Below, in pieces: positions 17,115 to 29,640 of a DNA stretch of 64,000 nt. Below the pieces are notes generated by a model. That model was given only the letters and a program-made list of their open reading frames with translations, had not been told where the DNA came from and did no database searches. Source of the stretch: Actinocorallia sp. API 0066. GTDB lineage: Bacteria > Actinomycetota > Actinomycetes > Streptosporangiales > Streptosporangiaceae. Every line of letters starts with the position of its first letter. The stretch's first letter is position 1. The stretch is taken from NCBI RefSeq assembly GCF_020991275.1, contig NZ_JAJLQY010000003.1:62001-126000 (forward strand), in the 5' to 3' direction. The position numbers and the translations under genes are program-made.

Positions 17115-17320
17115 GGAGGCGAGACGCGTGAGTCTCCTGGCTCTCGGCTCAAGCGCCCTTCCCGGCCTTCCCACCCCGCACGGGGCAGTGGCAGCTTCGG
17201 GACCGGCTCGCCGATCACAGTGGCGGGACCGCGCCGGATTCACACCGGCTTCCTCGTTCCGCGTTCGCCTGTTTTCACCGGCCATCATGGCATATGCCGG
17301 GCGTCGCGTCCGCACCCGGC
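17115..17320 (-). ncRNA. Cobalamin (AdoCbl) riboswitch
   Basis: Read on the minus strand the segment carries the conserved core of the cobalamin riboswitch: GGAAGCCGGTGTGAATCCGGC (at 17233-17254), the B12 box GCCACTGTG (17216-17224), a G/C-rich variable arm, and the closing GCCAGGAGACTC (17130-17141). These elements occur in canonical order and spacing. It directs the leftward operon of binding protein, permease, ATPase and FhuF-like protein, and should lower its expression when B12 is plentiful. A CCTCCTC immediately downstream could sequester the strong ribosome site at 17079-17089. Confidence 0.92.
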
Positions 17321-17672
17321 CACCCGCCGTTACAGAGCAGGGATGACCAGCGGTGCGCCCGTGTGCGGATCCGGGTGGGGCGGTTCGAACAAATGTTTGG
17401 ATTTGTGGTTTGGGGGTGTGGGCCACGGGCAGGTTAGGTCTTGGTCACGGTGTGGCATCGGGGTGTGGCGGTACGTTGTGGAGGTTGTGATGATTGTCGG
17501 TTTTGTCCGATGGGTGCGCGGGGTCGTGCGGAGGGTTTGGACGTTCTCCACAATTGGAGGCGCTCAAGGTGCGCTGTGTCCGACATGGTGTCGCGGGCCG
17601 CGGGACGGAAGGGTGAAGAGTTCCGGGGGATCGTCGTGCCCGGGAACGTCGTCTGCAGAAGGGCTTGGTCGG
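17321..17672. other. Intergenic region before the acyl-CoA carboxylase gene
   Basis: This stretch must contain the start of the leftward riboswitch transcript and the promoter of the rightward carboxylase. It is G- and T-rich on the top strand from about 17390 to 17560. I see no convincing -35/-10 pair or gene; a GTG-initiated frame at 17441 encodes an Arg/Cys-rich product without family features. Confidence 0.4.
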
Positions 17673-23129
<5,457 letters not shown>

Positions 23130-23146
23130 CCCGCACCCGCACCACC

Positions 23147-23177
23147 GAGGCCCGGCCGCCCACCGCGACCGGGCCTC
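23147..23177 (+). terminator. Strong hairpin after the carboxylase gene
   Basis: GAGGCCCGG at 23147-23155 pairs perfectly with CCGGGCCTC at 23169-23177, 18 bases after the carboxylase stop. No T tract follows, but place and stability fit a terminator. Confidence 0.65.
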
Positions 23178-23200
23178 AGCCATGATCAGGACATTCCTGT

Positions 23201-23366
23201 GGTTCGGCCCGCGTTCGACGCCCTCGTCCGCCGCTGTTCGCGGTAGGCCGACCAGCGTTAGGGCGCGGTTCGGGCACACCGTGCGGTTCGGGCCCGGGTT
23301 TGACACTCTCGTCCACTGCTTCGCGGTGGGCCGACCAGCGTTAGAGCGCGGTTCGGGCCCGGGATG
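23201..23366 (+). repeat. Two 84-bp direct repeats
   Basis: Copies begin at 23201 and 23285 (GGTTCGGcCC and GGTTCGGGCC). They share long blocks, for example GGCCGACCAGCGTTAG followed by GCGCGGTTCGGG, but differ at scattered positions. They fill the gap between the carboxylase terminator and the small membrane protein gene. No coding content is visible. Confidence 0.8.
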
Positions 23367-23386
23367 GCCTGGGGGTCGGGGGTGGG

Positions 23387-23629
23387 TCAGGTGGGGGTGT
23401 GGCGGAGGGAGTAGGTGATGAGGTGGCGGAGGGCGAGGATGATCGCGGTGACGGCCAGGGGTTGCCAGCCGGGTTCGGCGCCCAGGGTGAGGAGGCCGGA
23501 GGCCAGCCAGAAGTCGAGGGCGGTGGCGAGGCCGGTGGTGACGTCGCGGGCGACGAGGGCCACGACGACGCCGGTGACGAGACCGGCGGCCACGCAGCAC
23601 AGGGCGGCGAACTGGATCCAGGCGGTCAT
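23387..23629 (-). CDS. Small membrane protein, three hydrophobic segments
   Basis: The 80-residue protein is almost wholly hydrophobic, with helices at about 5-27 (IQFAALCCVAAGLVTGVVVA), 35-52 and 57-75. Its ATG overlaps the stop of the upstream DUF1622-like gene by four bases, so the two are cotranslated. No family is recognised with confidence; a partner subunit of the upstream membrane protein is likely. Confidence 0.7.
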   Translation of the reverse strand: MTAWIQFAALCCVAAGLVTGVVVALVARDVTTGLATALDFWLASGLLTLGAEPGWQPLAVTAIILALRHLITYSLRHTPT

Positions 23630-24093
23630 CGCGGCGGTGCCTCAAAACCCAGGTTCCCGAGGCCGGGGTCGGGCGGGCCGGGGTCGGGAGTGAGCAGATT
23701 CGGGGGCTTTGTTGGGTGTTGTGCTAGCTCGGCGCGTTCCTCCTTGATCTCTCGGTTGAGGAAGTAGTTGAGGGCGGTCCGGATGGCGGCGACGGCCGCG
23801 AGTTCGCCGATCGCTCTGAGGGTCGGCGCGACGGCCGTCCGCAGGATGTCGGACGCGAGCTGGAACTCCAGCCCGAGCGCGAGGAACCGGCCGAGGCCCA
23901 GCCGCACGGGCACAAAAGCCTCCGGCGTCCGGTCGCGCACCGCCGCCACCAGGAACCAGCCGAACGCGACCACCGCCCCGGTGAAGATGACGATCGCCCC
24001 CGCCGCCTCCACCACCCGCACGAGCAGATCCACCGCCCGCGCCAGCCACGCCTCCCCCAACACCTCGTCCACAAGATCCCCATGCCCACCCAC
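23626..24093 (-). CDS. DUF1622-like integral membrane protein
   Basis: The product of about 155 residues has membrane segments at roughly 25-50 (AAGAIVIFTGAVVAFGWFLVA) and 75-110. The stretch RLGLGRFLALGLEFQLASDI followed by AIRTALNYFLNREI is typical of DUF1622 proteins. The function of that family is unknown. The start is uncertain: GTG 24093 has a purine-rich upstream run, while GTG 24072 would remove seven residues. Beyond the last helix a Pro-rich tail (TKPPNLLTPDPGPPDPG) follows. It is coupled to the next small membrane protein. Confidence 0.72.
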   Translation of the reverse strand: MGGHGDLVDEVLGEAWLARAVDLLVRVVEAAGAIVIFTGAVVAFGWFLVAAVRDRTPEAFVPVRLGLGRFLALGLEFQLASDILRTAVAPTLRAIGELAAVAAIRTALNYFLNREIKEERAELAQHPTKPPNLLTPDPGPPDPGLGNLGFEAPPR

Positions 24094-24170
24094 CCGCCCC
24101 CCAAGCCCCACCCCACCCACCGGACGCCAAGCGACCGGAGAACGACGTGGGCTGTTCGTGGCGGGGGTGG

Positions 24171-25322
24171 TCAGCGGGTGTAGTTGAGGAGTTTGGCGGC
24201 GAGGTCGGTGAGGACTTCGGTGGAGCCGCCGCCGATGGGGAGGAGGCGGGCGTCGCGGTAGTGGCGTTCGACCTCGGTGCCGTGCATGTAGCCGGTGCCG
24301 CCGTGGAGTTGGACCGCCTCGTCGCAGACGTGGGTGGCGCATTCGACGGCGGTCTGTTTGGCCAGGCAGGCGGCGGCGATGAGGTCGGCGTCGAGCGCGC
24401 CGGTGACGTGGCGGGCGGCGACGGCGCGGGTGTAGGTGCGGGCGACGTCGACCTGGCGGTGCATTTCGACGAGTTTGTGGCGGACGACCTGGCGGGAGAT
24501 CAGCGGCGCCCCGAACGTCTCGCGCCGGCGGCAGTACTCGGCGGTGAGCGCCAGGGAGCGGGCGGCGATGCCGTAGGCGTGGACAGCGAGGCCGAGCCGC
24601 TCCACGACGAACTGTTCCGCGATGTAAGCGAAGCCCGCGTTCTCGTCGCCGACAAGGTTCGTGACCGGCACACGCACGTCGGCATAGGACAGTTCGGCGG
24701 TGTCGGAGCAGTGCCAGCCCATCTTCGCCAGGGCGCGGTCCACGGTGAGGCCGGGCGTGTCCTTGTCGACGACGAGCAGGCTGACGCCACCCGAGCCGGG
24801 GCCTCCGGTGCGGACGGCCGTCGTGACGAAGTCGGCGCGGACGCCGCTGGTGATGAACGTCTTCGACCCGTTGACGACATAGTGGTCGCCGTCGCGGACC
24901 GCCGTCGTGCGCAGATGGCCGACGTCGGAGCCGCCGCCCGGCTCGGTGACGCCGAGCGCGCCGATCAGCTCACCCGCGAGGGTCGGCCGGGCATAGCGGT
25001 CGATCAGGTGGTCGGCGCCGCGCGCGATGAGGTGCGGGAGCGCGATGCTGTGCGTGAACAGCCCGGCCGAGAGACCGCTGGACATGCCCGCCTCGAACAT
25101 CGCCTCCTGTGCGGCGACGACGTCGAGGAGCGTCCCGCCGTCGCCGCCCTTGTCCTCCGGGAAGCCGAGCGCGAGAAGGCCCTGGTCGGCTGCCGCTTTG
25201 TGGAGTTCCCTGGGGATTTCGCCAGCTTCCTCCCACTCGTCGAGGTACGGCATGATCTCGCGCTCGGTGAAGCGGCGGGCGGTGTCGCGCAGCAACTCCT
25301 GCTCGGGGGTCCACGGTGACAA
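24171..25322 (-). CDS. Acyl-CoA dehydrogenase
   Basis: The 383-residue flavoprotein begins at a TTG (25322) preceded by GAGGAG at good spacing; no better start is in frame. Family motifs: GALGVTEPGGGSDVGHL (FAD/substrate), YVVNGSKTFITSG, and C-terminal QLHGGTGYMHGTEVERHYRDAR. The Glu usual near the C-terminus of medium-chain enzymes is absent (IGGGSTEV), but a Glu is present in FVVERLGLA, the place used by isovaleryl- and long-chain acyl-CoA dehydrogenases. This suggests branched- or long-chain substrates. The TetR gene immediately downstream on the same strand probably regulates it. Confidence 0.92.
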   Translation of the reverse strand: MSPWTPEQELLRDTARRFTEREIMPYLDEWEEAGEIPRELHKAAADQGLLALGFPEDKGGDGGTLLDVVAAQEAMFEAGMSSGLSAGLFTHSIALPHLIARGADHLIDRYARPTLAGELIGALGVTEPGGGSDVGHLRTTAVRDGDHYVVNGSKTFITSGVRADFVTTAVRTGGPGSGGVSLLVVDKDTPGLTVDRALAKMGWHCSDTAELSYADVRVPVTNLVGDENAGFAYIAEQFVVERLGLAVHAYGIAARSLALTAEYCRRRETFGAPLISRQVVRHKLVEMHRQVDVARTYTRAVAARHVTGALDADLIAAACLAKQTAVECATHVCDEAVQLHGGTGYMHGTEVERHYRDARLLPIGGGSTEVLTDLAAKLLNYTR

Positions 25323-25347
25323 GACAGCTCCTCGGGGGGTCAGGGGG

Positions 25348-25995
25348 TCAGCGCGTCAGGGGCGGGGCGGCGTTGAGGTCGCGCAGGGCGCCGTCGAGGG
25401 TGACGGCCCAGCGGTCGAGCACACGGCGTCGGCGGGCCGAGTCGTCGGTGAGCGTGTTGGCGAGGCCGAGGCCGCGCACGAGGTCGAGGGTCGCCTGGAC
25501 GAGTTCGCGCACGCCGGGCACGGATTCGTCAACGCCGAGCGCCTCGACGGTCAGCCGGTGCGCGGTGCTCCCGATGCGCTGCTCCAGCCGGACGACGGCC
25601 GCGTGCAGGGCGGCGTCCCCGCGCGCGGCGACCCACAGTTCGAGGGCCGCCGCGTAGAGGTCGCCGGAGAAGTGCTCGCCCAGCAGATGGACGACATGCC
25701 GGATCCGGTCGGGTCCGTCCGGAAGATCCGCGAACGCCGTCCGGTGCGCCGCGCCGCGCGTCTCCCAGAGGTGCTCGACCGCCGCCAGCACAAGATCGTT
25801 CTTTGTCGGGAAATGGTGGAGTTGCGCGCCCCGGCTCACCCCGGCCCGCTCCGACACCAGCACCGTGGACGTGCCGCTCCAGCCGTACTCGACGAGGCAC
25901 GCCACCGTCGCGTCGAGCAGGCGCTGCCGCATCGCCTGCGACCGCTCCCCCTGCGGAACCCGCCCGGACCCGGAAGACGACATGTCCCGCATCAT
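25348..25995 (-). CDS. TetR-family regulator
   Basis: The 215-residue protein has an N-terminal TetR helix-turn-helix at about 20-65 (LLDATVACLVEYGWSGTSTV then SRGAQLHHFPTKNDLVLAAV), and a helical ligand-binding remainder. Possible starts are ATG 25995, 25992 or 25983; a GAGGG lies just upstream. It lies upstream of the acyl-CoA dehydrogenase gene with a 25-base gap on the same strand, and probably forms an operon with it. Fatty acyl-CoA or branched-chain catabolites are plausible effectors (inference). Confidence 0.87.
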   Translation of the reverse strand: MMRDMSSSGSGRVPQGERSQAMRQRLLDATVACLVEYGWSGTSTVLVSERAGVSRGAQLHHFPTKNDLVLAAVEHLWETRGAAHRTAFADLPDGPDRIRHVVHLLGEHFSGDLYAAALELWVAARGDAALHAAVVRLEQRIGSTAHRLTVEALGVDESVPGVRELVQATLDLVRGLGLANTLTDDSARRRRVLDRWAVTLDGALRDLNAAPPLTR

Positions 25996-26014
25996 GCCCT
26001 CGGCGAAAACAAAC

Positions 26015-26028
26015 AGTCAAGCCTGACT
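26015..26028. promoter_or_regulatory. Operator-like inverted repeat before the TetR gene
   Basis: AGTCA-AGCC-TGACT lies 20 bases before the TetR start. On the minus strand it includes TTGACT, a good -35 element, so a protein bound here would block transcription. Autoregulation by the TetR protein is the simplest reading. Confidence 0.5.
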
Positions 26029-26069
26029 TTTTTGGATCCGCGACCGCTCGTGGTCGGCGTGCGGGGGCG

Positions 26070-26954
26070 TCAGAGCTTGAAGAGGGTGGTGGCGTTGTCG
26101 TGAATGACGGATCTGAGCCAGGCGTCGCCGAGGTCGAGGCGGGCCAGGGACTCCAGGGAGCGCAGGTACGGGTACGGGATGTTGGGGAAGTCGCTGCCGT
26201 GCAGGATCTTGTGCTCAAGCGCGCGCAGGCGGGGGCGATCCGCGACGGGGAAGGGGATGGAGCCCTCAGGGAAGTCGGTGAAGGCCATGGTGGTGTCGAG
26301 CCTGACCTCGGGGTACCGCTCGGCGAAATCGAGGAAAGCACCGTACTCGGGCATTCCGAGGTGGGCGACGATCAGCGGGAGCCGCGGATGCCTGCGCAGG
26401 ACCTCCCCGATCGGGCCGGGGCCGGTGAACTCCCCGGCCACCGGGCCCGACGCGCAGTGCGCGACGACCGGCGTCCCCGACTCGGCGAGTCGGCCCCAGA
26501 CATCGTCGAGCAGCGGATCGCGCGGATCGTAGGCGCCGACCTGGAGGTGCGCCTTGAACACCCGCGCTCCGGCGTCGATGGCCTGTGTGACGTAGGCGGC
26601 GGCACCGGGTTCGGGGTAGAACGTGGCCGTGTGGAGGCAGTCCGGCGTCCGCGCCGCGAAGTCGGCGGCCCACCCGTTCAACCAGGCCGCCATATCCGGC
26701 TTGTGCGGATAGACCATGGCGGTGAACGCGCGGACGCCGAACGCCCGCAGCGTCGCCAACCGCTCGTCCTCGTCGGCCCGGTAGCGGATCGGCCACTGCA
26801 CACCCGTCAGCGGCCCCACCGAATCGAAGTACGCCCACACCTTGTCCATCACCCGCTTGGGCAGGAAGTGCGTGTGCACGTCAACGATCCCCAAAAGCCC
26901 TGTCCGGCCGAGAAACGCCGCGATCTCCCGCGCCTCCCCGTCCCGAGCCGCCAT
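26070..26954 (-). CDS. Amidohydrolase family protein (ACMSD-like)
   Basis: The 294-residue TIM-barrel protein starts at ATG 26954 behind GGAGGGACGG. Metal-site motifs are in order: VDVHTHFLP near residue 25, KAHLQVG, VVAHCASG, IVAHLGMPEYG and a late HGSDFPNIPYPY aspartate. This is the amidohydrolase_2 pattern of decarboxylases and hydrolases related to ACMSD and gamma-resorcylate decarboxylase. The substrate is unknown. It stands between a HEAT-repeat gene and the TetR gene on the same strand. Confidence 0.87.
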   Translation of the reverse strand: MAARDGEAREIAAFLGRTGLLGIVDVHTHFLPKRVMDKVWAYFDSVGPLTGVQWPIRYRADEDERLATLRAFGVRAFTAMVYPHKPDMAAWLNGWAADFAARTPDCLHTATFYPEPGAAAYVTQAIDAGARVFKAHLQVGAYDPRDPLLDDVWGRLAESGTPVVAHCASGPVAGEFTGPGPIGEVLRRHPRLPLIVAHLGMPEYGAFLDFAERYPEVRLDTTMAFTDFPEGSIPFPVADRPRLRALEHKILHGSDFPNIPYPYLRSLESLARLDLGDAWLRSVIHDNATTLFKL

Positions 26955-27028
26955 CCGTCCCTCCCTTTCCGCGCCGAGAACGCTACTCCACCCCCGAACC
27001 GCCCCACCCGCGCCCCTCCTCGGCCGGG

Positions 27029-28129
27029 TCAGGGGGTGAGGGTGAAGGGGGTCGGGGGGTGCGGGGTGCCGTTGACCTGGAGTTGGAGGCTGTGGGGGCC
27101 CGGGTGGAGGGGGCGGGTGCTGAGGGGCTTGAGGGGGTGGCGGCGGGTGAGGGTGAGGCGTTCGCCGGACGACAGGGTGCGGGTGGTGAGCTTGAAGACC
27201 TTGGGCGCGGTGCGGCCGGAGGACTTGCGGTAGTGGACGATGTAGTCGATCACCAGGTGGGCGGGCGCGTCGCCGGTGTTGGTGATCTCGAAGGCGAAGT
27301 CCAGGGCGCCGCCGATGGGGATGTCCGGCGCGGACAGGCGCGGCGTGGTGACGGTGACCGGAGGGTCGGCGGTGAAGCCCAGCAGGGCGAGCGCCGGTGG
27401 GTGGCCGCGCTTGACGGCGGTGCGCAGCGCGTGTTTCACGACGCGCGGCGTCCGCGGGTCGGGGGCGGCGGACCAGGTGGCGGCGATCGCGACGGCGAGG
27501 TCCGGGTCGGCGTGGCTGATGTCGTTGACGTGGTTGGCCACGGAGCGGCGCACGTACTCCGAAGGGTCGCGGTAGAGGGCGTCGAGGATCGGCAGCGCCG
27601 CTCGCGGGTCGCGGAGGATCGCCGGGACGCGGATCGCCCAGGGCAGGCGGGGCCTTGTCCCTTCGGACGCAAGCCTGCGGACGTGCTCGTCCTCGTGCTC
27701 CGTCCACGGCCTGATGACGGCGAGGGCACGGTCGAGATCGGCGGCCAGCAGGCGGCGGATCGCGAACTCGGCGGTGAGTCGCGGGGTGAGCGCCGCAAGC
27801 AGGTGGAGCGCCTCATCGAACGCTTCCGCCGAGCCGTCCTCCAGCGCCCGCGTCACCACCGCCTCGGTGACGGGCCAGACCATCCACCCGGTGAACACGG
27901 GATCGGCGAGCAGCGCCCCGACCGTCTCCCGCATGACGCCGTCACCCCCCGGCAGCCCGGCCAGCAGCGCCGCGCACAGAGCGTCGCTCCGCTCGCGCAG
28001 CGCGAGCCCGCCGAGGCCCGCCACAACACGCCGCGCCCCCGCGGCCGCCGCCCGCTCCCCTATCCCGTCGAGCACCGCCGCGAACTCCCCCACAGCCCGC
28101 TCACCCAACAACTCGTCCGCGAGAGGCAC
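27029..28129 (-). CDS. HEAT-repeat protein related to AlkC/AlkD DNA alkylation repair proteins
   Basis: The start is GTG 28129 with GGGGAGA directly upstream, giving 366 residues. Residues about 1-235 are helical repeats (RRLASEGTRPRLPWAIRVPA, PSEYVRRSVANHVNDISHAD) characteristic of AlkC-type glycosylase-like proteins. A C-terminal beta domain (about 265-366, GALDFAFEITNTGDAPAHLV) resembles the immunoglobulin-like extension found in long AlkC variants. The family excises or binds alkylated bases; activity here is unproven. Confidence 0.82.
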   Translation of the reverse strand: MPLADELLGERAVGEFAAVLDGIGERAAAAGARRVVAGLGGLALRERSDALCAALLAGLPGGDGVMRETVGALLADPVFTGWMVWPVTEAVVTRALEDGSAEAFDEALHLLAALTPRLTAEFAIRRLLAADLDRALAVIRPWTEHEDEHVRRLASEGTRPRLPWAIRVPAILRDPRAALPILDALYRDPSEYVRRSVANHVNDISHADPDLAVAIAATWSAAPDPRTPRVVKHALRTAVKRGHPPALALLGFTADPPVTVTTPRLSAPDIPIGGALDFAFEITNTGDAPAHLVIDYIVHYRKSSGRTAPKVFKLTTRTLSSGERLTLTRRHPLKPLSTRPLHPGPHSLQLQVNGTPHPPTPFTLTP

Positions 28130-28362
28130 CGCTCTCCCCTTTCCCCCGAGCCAATGACCACCCGCCACGCTAACCCCCGCCACTGACATTTCTCCCGGCA
28201 CAGCGCCCACCCACCGACCTCCCAGCACCACGGGCAAGCGGGAGGGTCTCTGGCGCTGGCGGTTTGTGCGGAGTGGTGCGGGTGGTGGCGTAGGTTCATG
28301 TTGGTGGAAATTCTTGGCCGGGTGGGCGGATTGTCGGGCGGTGGGACGGAATGTGGAACGGG

Positions 28363-28399
28363 TTGACAGAAATCAGGCCGGTCGGTCTAGAATCAGGCC
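28363..28399 (+). promoter_or_regulatory. Promoter with direct repeats; probable leaderless start of the TetR gene
   Basis: TTGACA at 28363-28368 and TAGAAT at 28388-28393 form a recognisable promoter with 19-bp spacing. The ATG of the TetR gene follows only six bases after the -10, so the transcript should start at or next to the ATG. ATCAGGCC occurs twice, at 28372-28379 and 28392-28399, exactly 20 bases apart, bracketing the -10 region, and may be an operator. Confidence 0.65.
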
Positions 28400-29026
28400 A
28401 TGCGGTCAGAGGATGGCGGGAGCGGGCGGCAGCGGTCGTTCATCGAGGAGGCGCGGCGGGCGCAGATCGTCGAGGCGGCGAAGGAGGCGGTGGCCGAGCT
28501 GGGGTACGCGCGGGCGTCGCTCGCGCGGATCGCGGAGCGGGCCGGGATCAGCAAGAGCGTGATCTCGTATCACTTCGACGGGAAGAGTGAGCTGCTGGAG
28601 CAGGTCGCCCGGCAGTACCTCGACGCGGCGGGCACGGCGGTGGAGGCGCGGCTGGCCGAGGCGGGCGGGCCGGTCGCGCGCATCCGCGCGTGGGTGGACG
28701 CGCAGCTCGAGTACTTCACCGCGGACCGTGTCGGATTCCTCGCGATGGCCGAGATCGTCACCAACCATCGCGGCGAAGACGGGTCGCGCCCCTTCGACGG
28801 CATGGACGAGGAGGAGATCGAGATCCTCACGGGCCTGCTGATGGAGGGGCAGCGGGCGGGCGAGATCCGCGATCTCGATCCGCGGGCCGTCGCGGTCGTC
28901 ATCCAGCAGACGATGAGCGGCCTGCTCATCGGGTGGGCGCACGACGGCGGCTCCCTCGACGTCGCCACACAGGTGCCCGTCGTCGTCGACTTCATCGAGC
29001 ACGCGATCGTCAAGGAGAAGACATGA
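28400..29026 (+). CDS. TetR-family regulator
   Basis: The 208-residue protein has the TetR DNA-binding domain at about 18-65 (QIVEAAKEAVAELGYARASL and ISKSVISYHFDGKSELLEQV). The remainder is a helical ligand domain ending with LDVATQVPVVVDFIEHAI. The ATG is almost at the predicted transcription start. Its stop overlaps the ATG of the PH-domain gene (ATGA), so it is the first gene of an operon with two bacterial PH-domain membrane proteins, an unusual target for a TetR regulator. Confidence 0.9.
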   Translation: MRSEDGGSGRQRSFIEEARRAQIVEAAKEAVAELGYARASLARIAERAGISKSVISYHFDGKSELLEQVARQYLDAAGTAVEARLAEAGGPVARIRAWVDAQLEYFTADRVGFLAMAEIVTNHRGEDGSRPFDGMDEEEIEILTGLLMEGQRAGEIRDLDPRAVAVVIQQTMSGLLIGWAHDGGSLDVATQVPVVVDFIEHAIVKEKT

Positions 29027-29640
29027 CCATCCGGGAAGAAACCGGCAAGGCACCCCCTGCCGCGAACAAGGAGGCGGGTCCCGGCACACCGGACCCGACG
29101 GTGGGGCGCCCGGCGTCCGGGCGGTGGGCGGCAGGTCCCGGCGCGCCCGACGCACCCGTAAGGCTGCGGCCGCCCCAGAACGGAGTGGAGCGCAGGGCGA
29201 TCGTGTGGTGGGCGCTGCGCGGACTGACGCTGTGGGGCGGGGCGCTCGCCGCGCTGGCGGCCGTCGCGGTGTTCTGGGCGCCGTCGCGGCCGTGGCTGGC
29301 GGCCCCGATCGTCGCCCTGGCCGTCACCACCGTCGCGAAGTCGCTGGTCGAGCCGTGGTGGCGGTTCGCGGTGCACCGGTGGGAGATCACCGACCAGGCG
29401 ACCTACGCCGTCACCGGGTGGGTGGTCCGCGAGTGGCGGGTCGCGCCGACATCGCGGGTGCAGACGGTCGACGCGGTGCGCGGCCCGCTGGAGCAGCTGC
29501 TCGGGCTCTCCACGCTGCGCGTCACCACGGCGTCGTCGTCCGGGGCGATCTCCGTCGCGGGGCTCGACAAGGACGTCGCCAGAGACGCGGCGGAACGGCT
29601 CGCCGCCGTCGCCGAGATCACCCCGGGGGACGCGACATGA
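29023..29640 (+). CDS. PH-domain membrane protein, YdbS-like
   Basis: The 205-residue protein has a hydrophilic Pro-rich N-terminus (about 1-50), two membrane helices (GLTLWGGALAALAAVAVFW and LAAPIVALAVTTVAKSLV) and a bacterial PH domain (DUF304-type) at about 115-200 (HRWEITDQATYAVTGWVV, RVAPTSRVQTVDAVRGPLEQ). B. subtilis YdbS and YdbT work together at the membrane; the same gene order is kept here. Overlap of four bases with both neighbours indicates tight coupling. Confidence 0.87.
   Translation: MTIREETGKAPPAANKEAGPGTPDPTVGRPASGRWAAGPGAPDAPVRLRPPQNGVERRAIVWWALRGLTLWGGALAALAAVAVFWAPSRPWLAAPIVALAVTTVAKSLVEPWWRFAVHRWEITDQATYAVTGWVVREWRVAPTSRVQTVDAVRGPLEQLLGLSTLRVTTASSSGAISVAGLDKDVARDAAERLAAVAEITPGDAT

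Noticed and set aside
16767-17672. N-terminal extension of the carboxylase frame
   Set aside because: The open frame continues upstream through the riboswitch and importer leader on the other strand; protein-like sequence and a ribosome site begin only at 17673.
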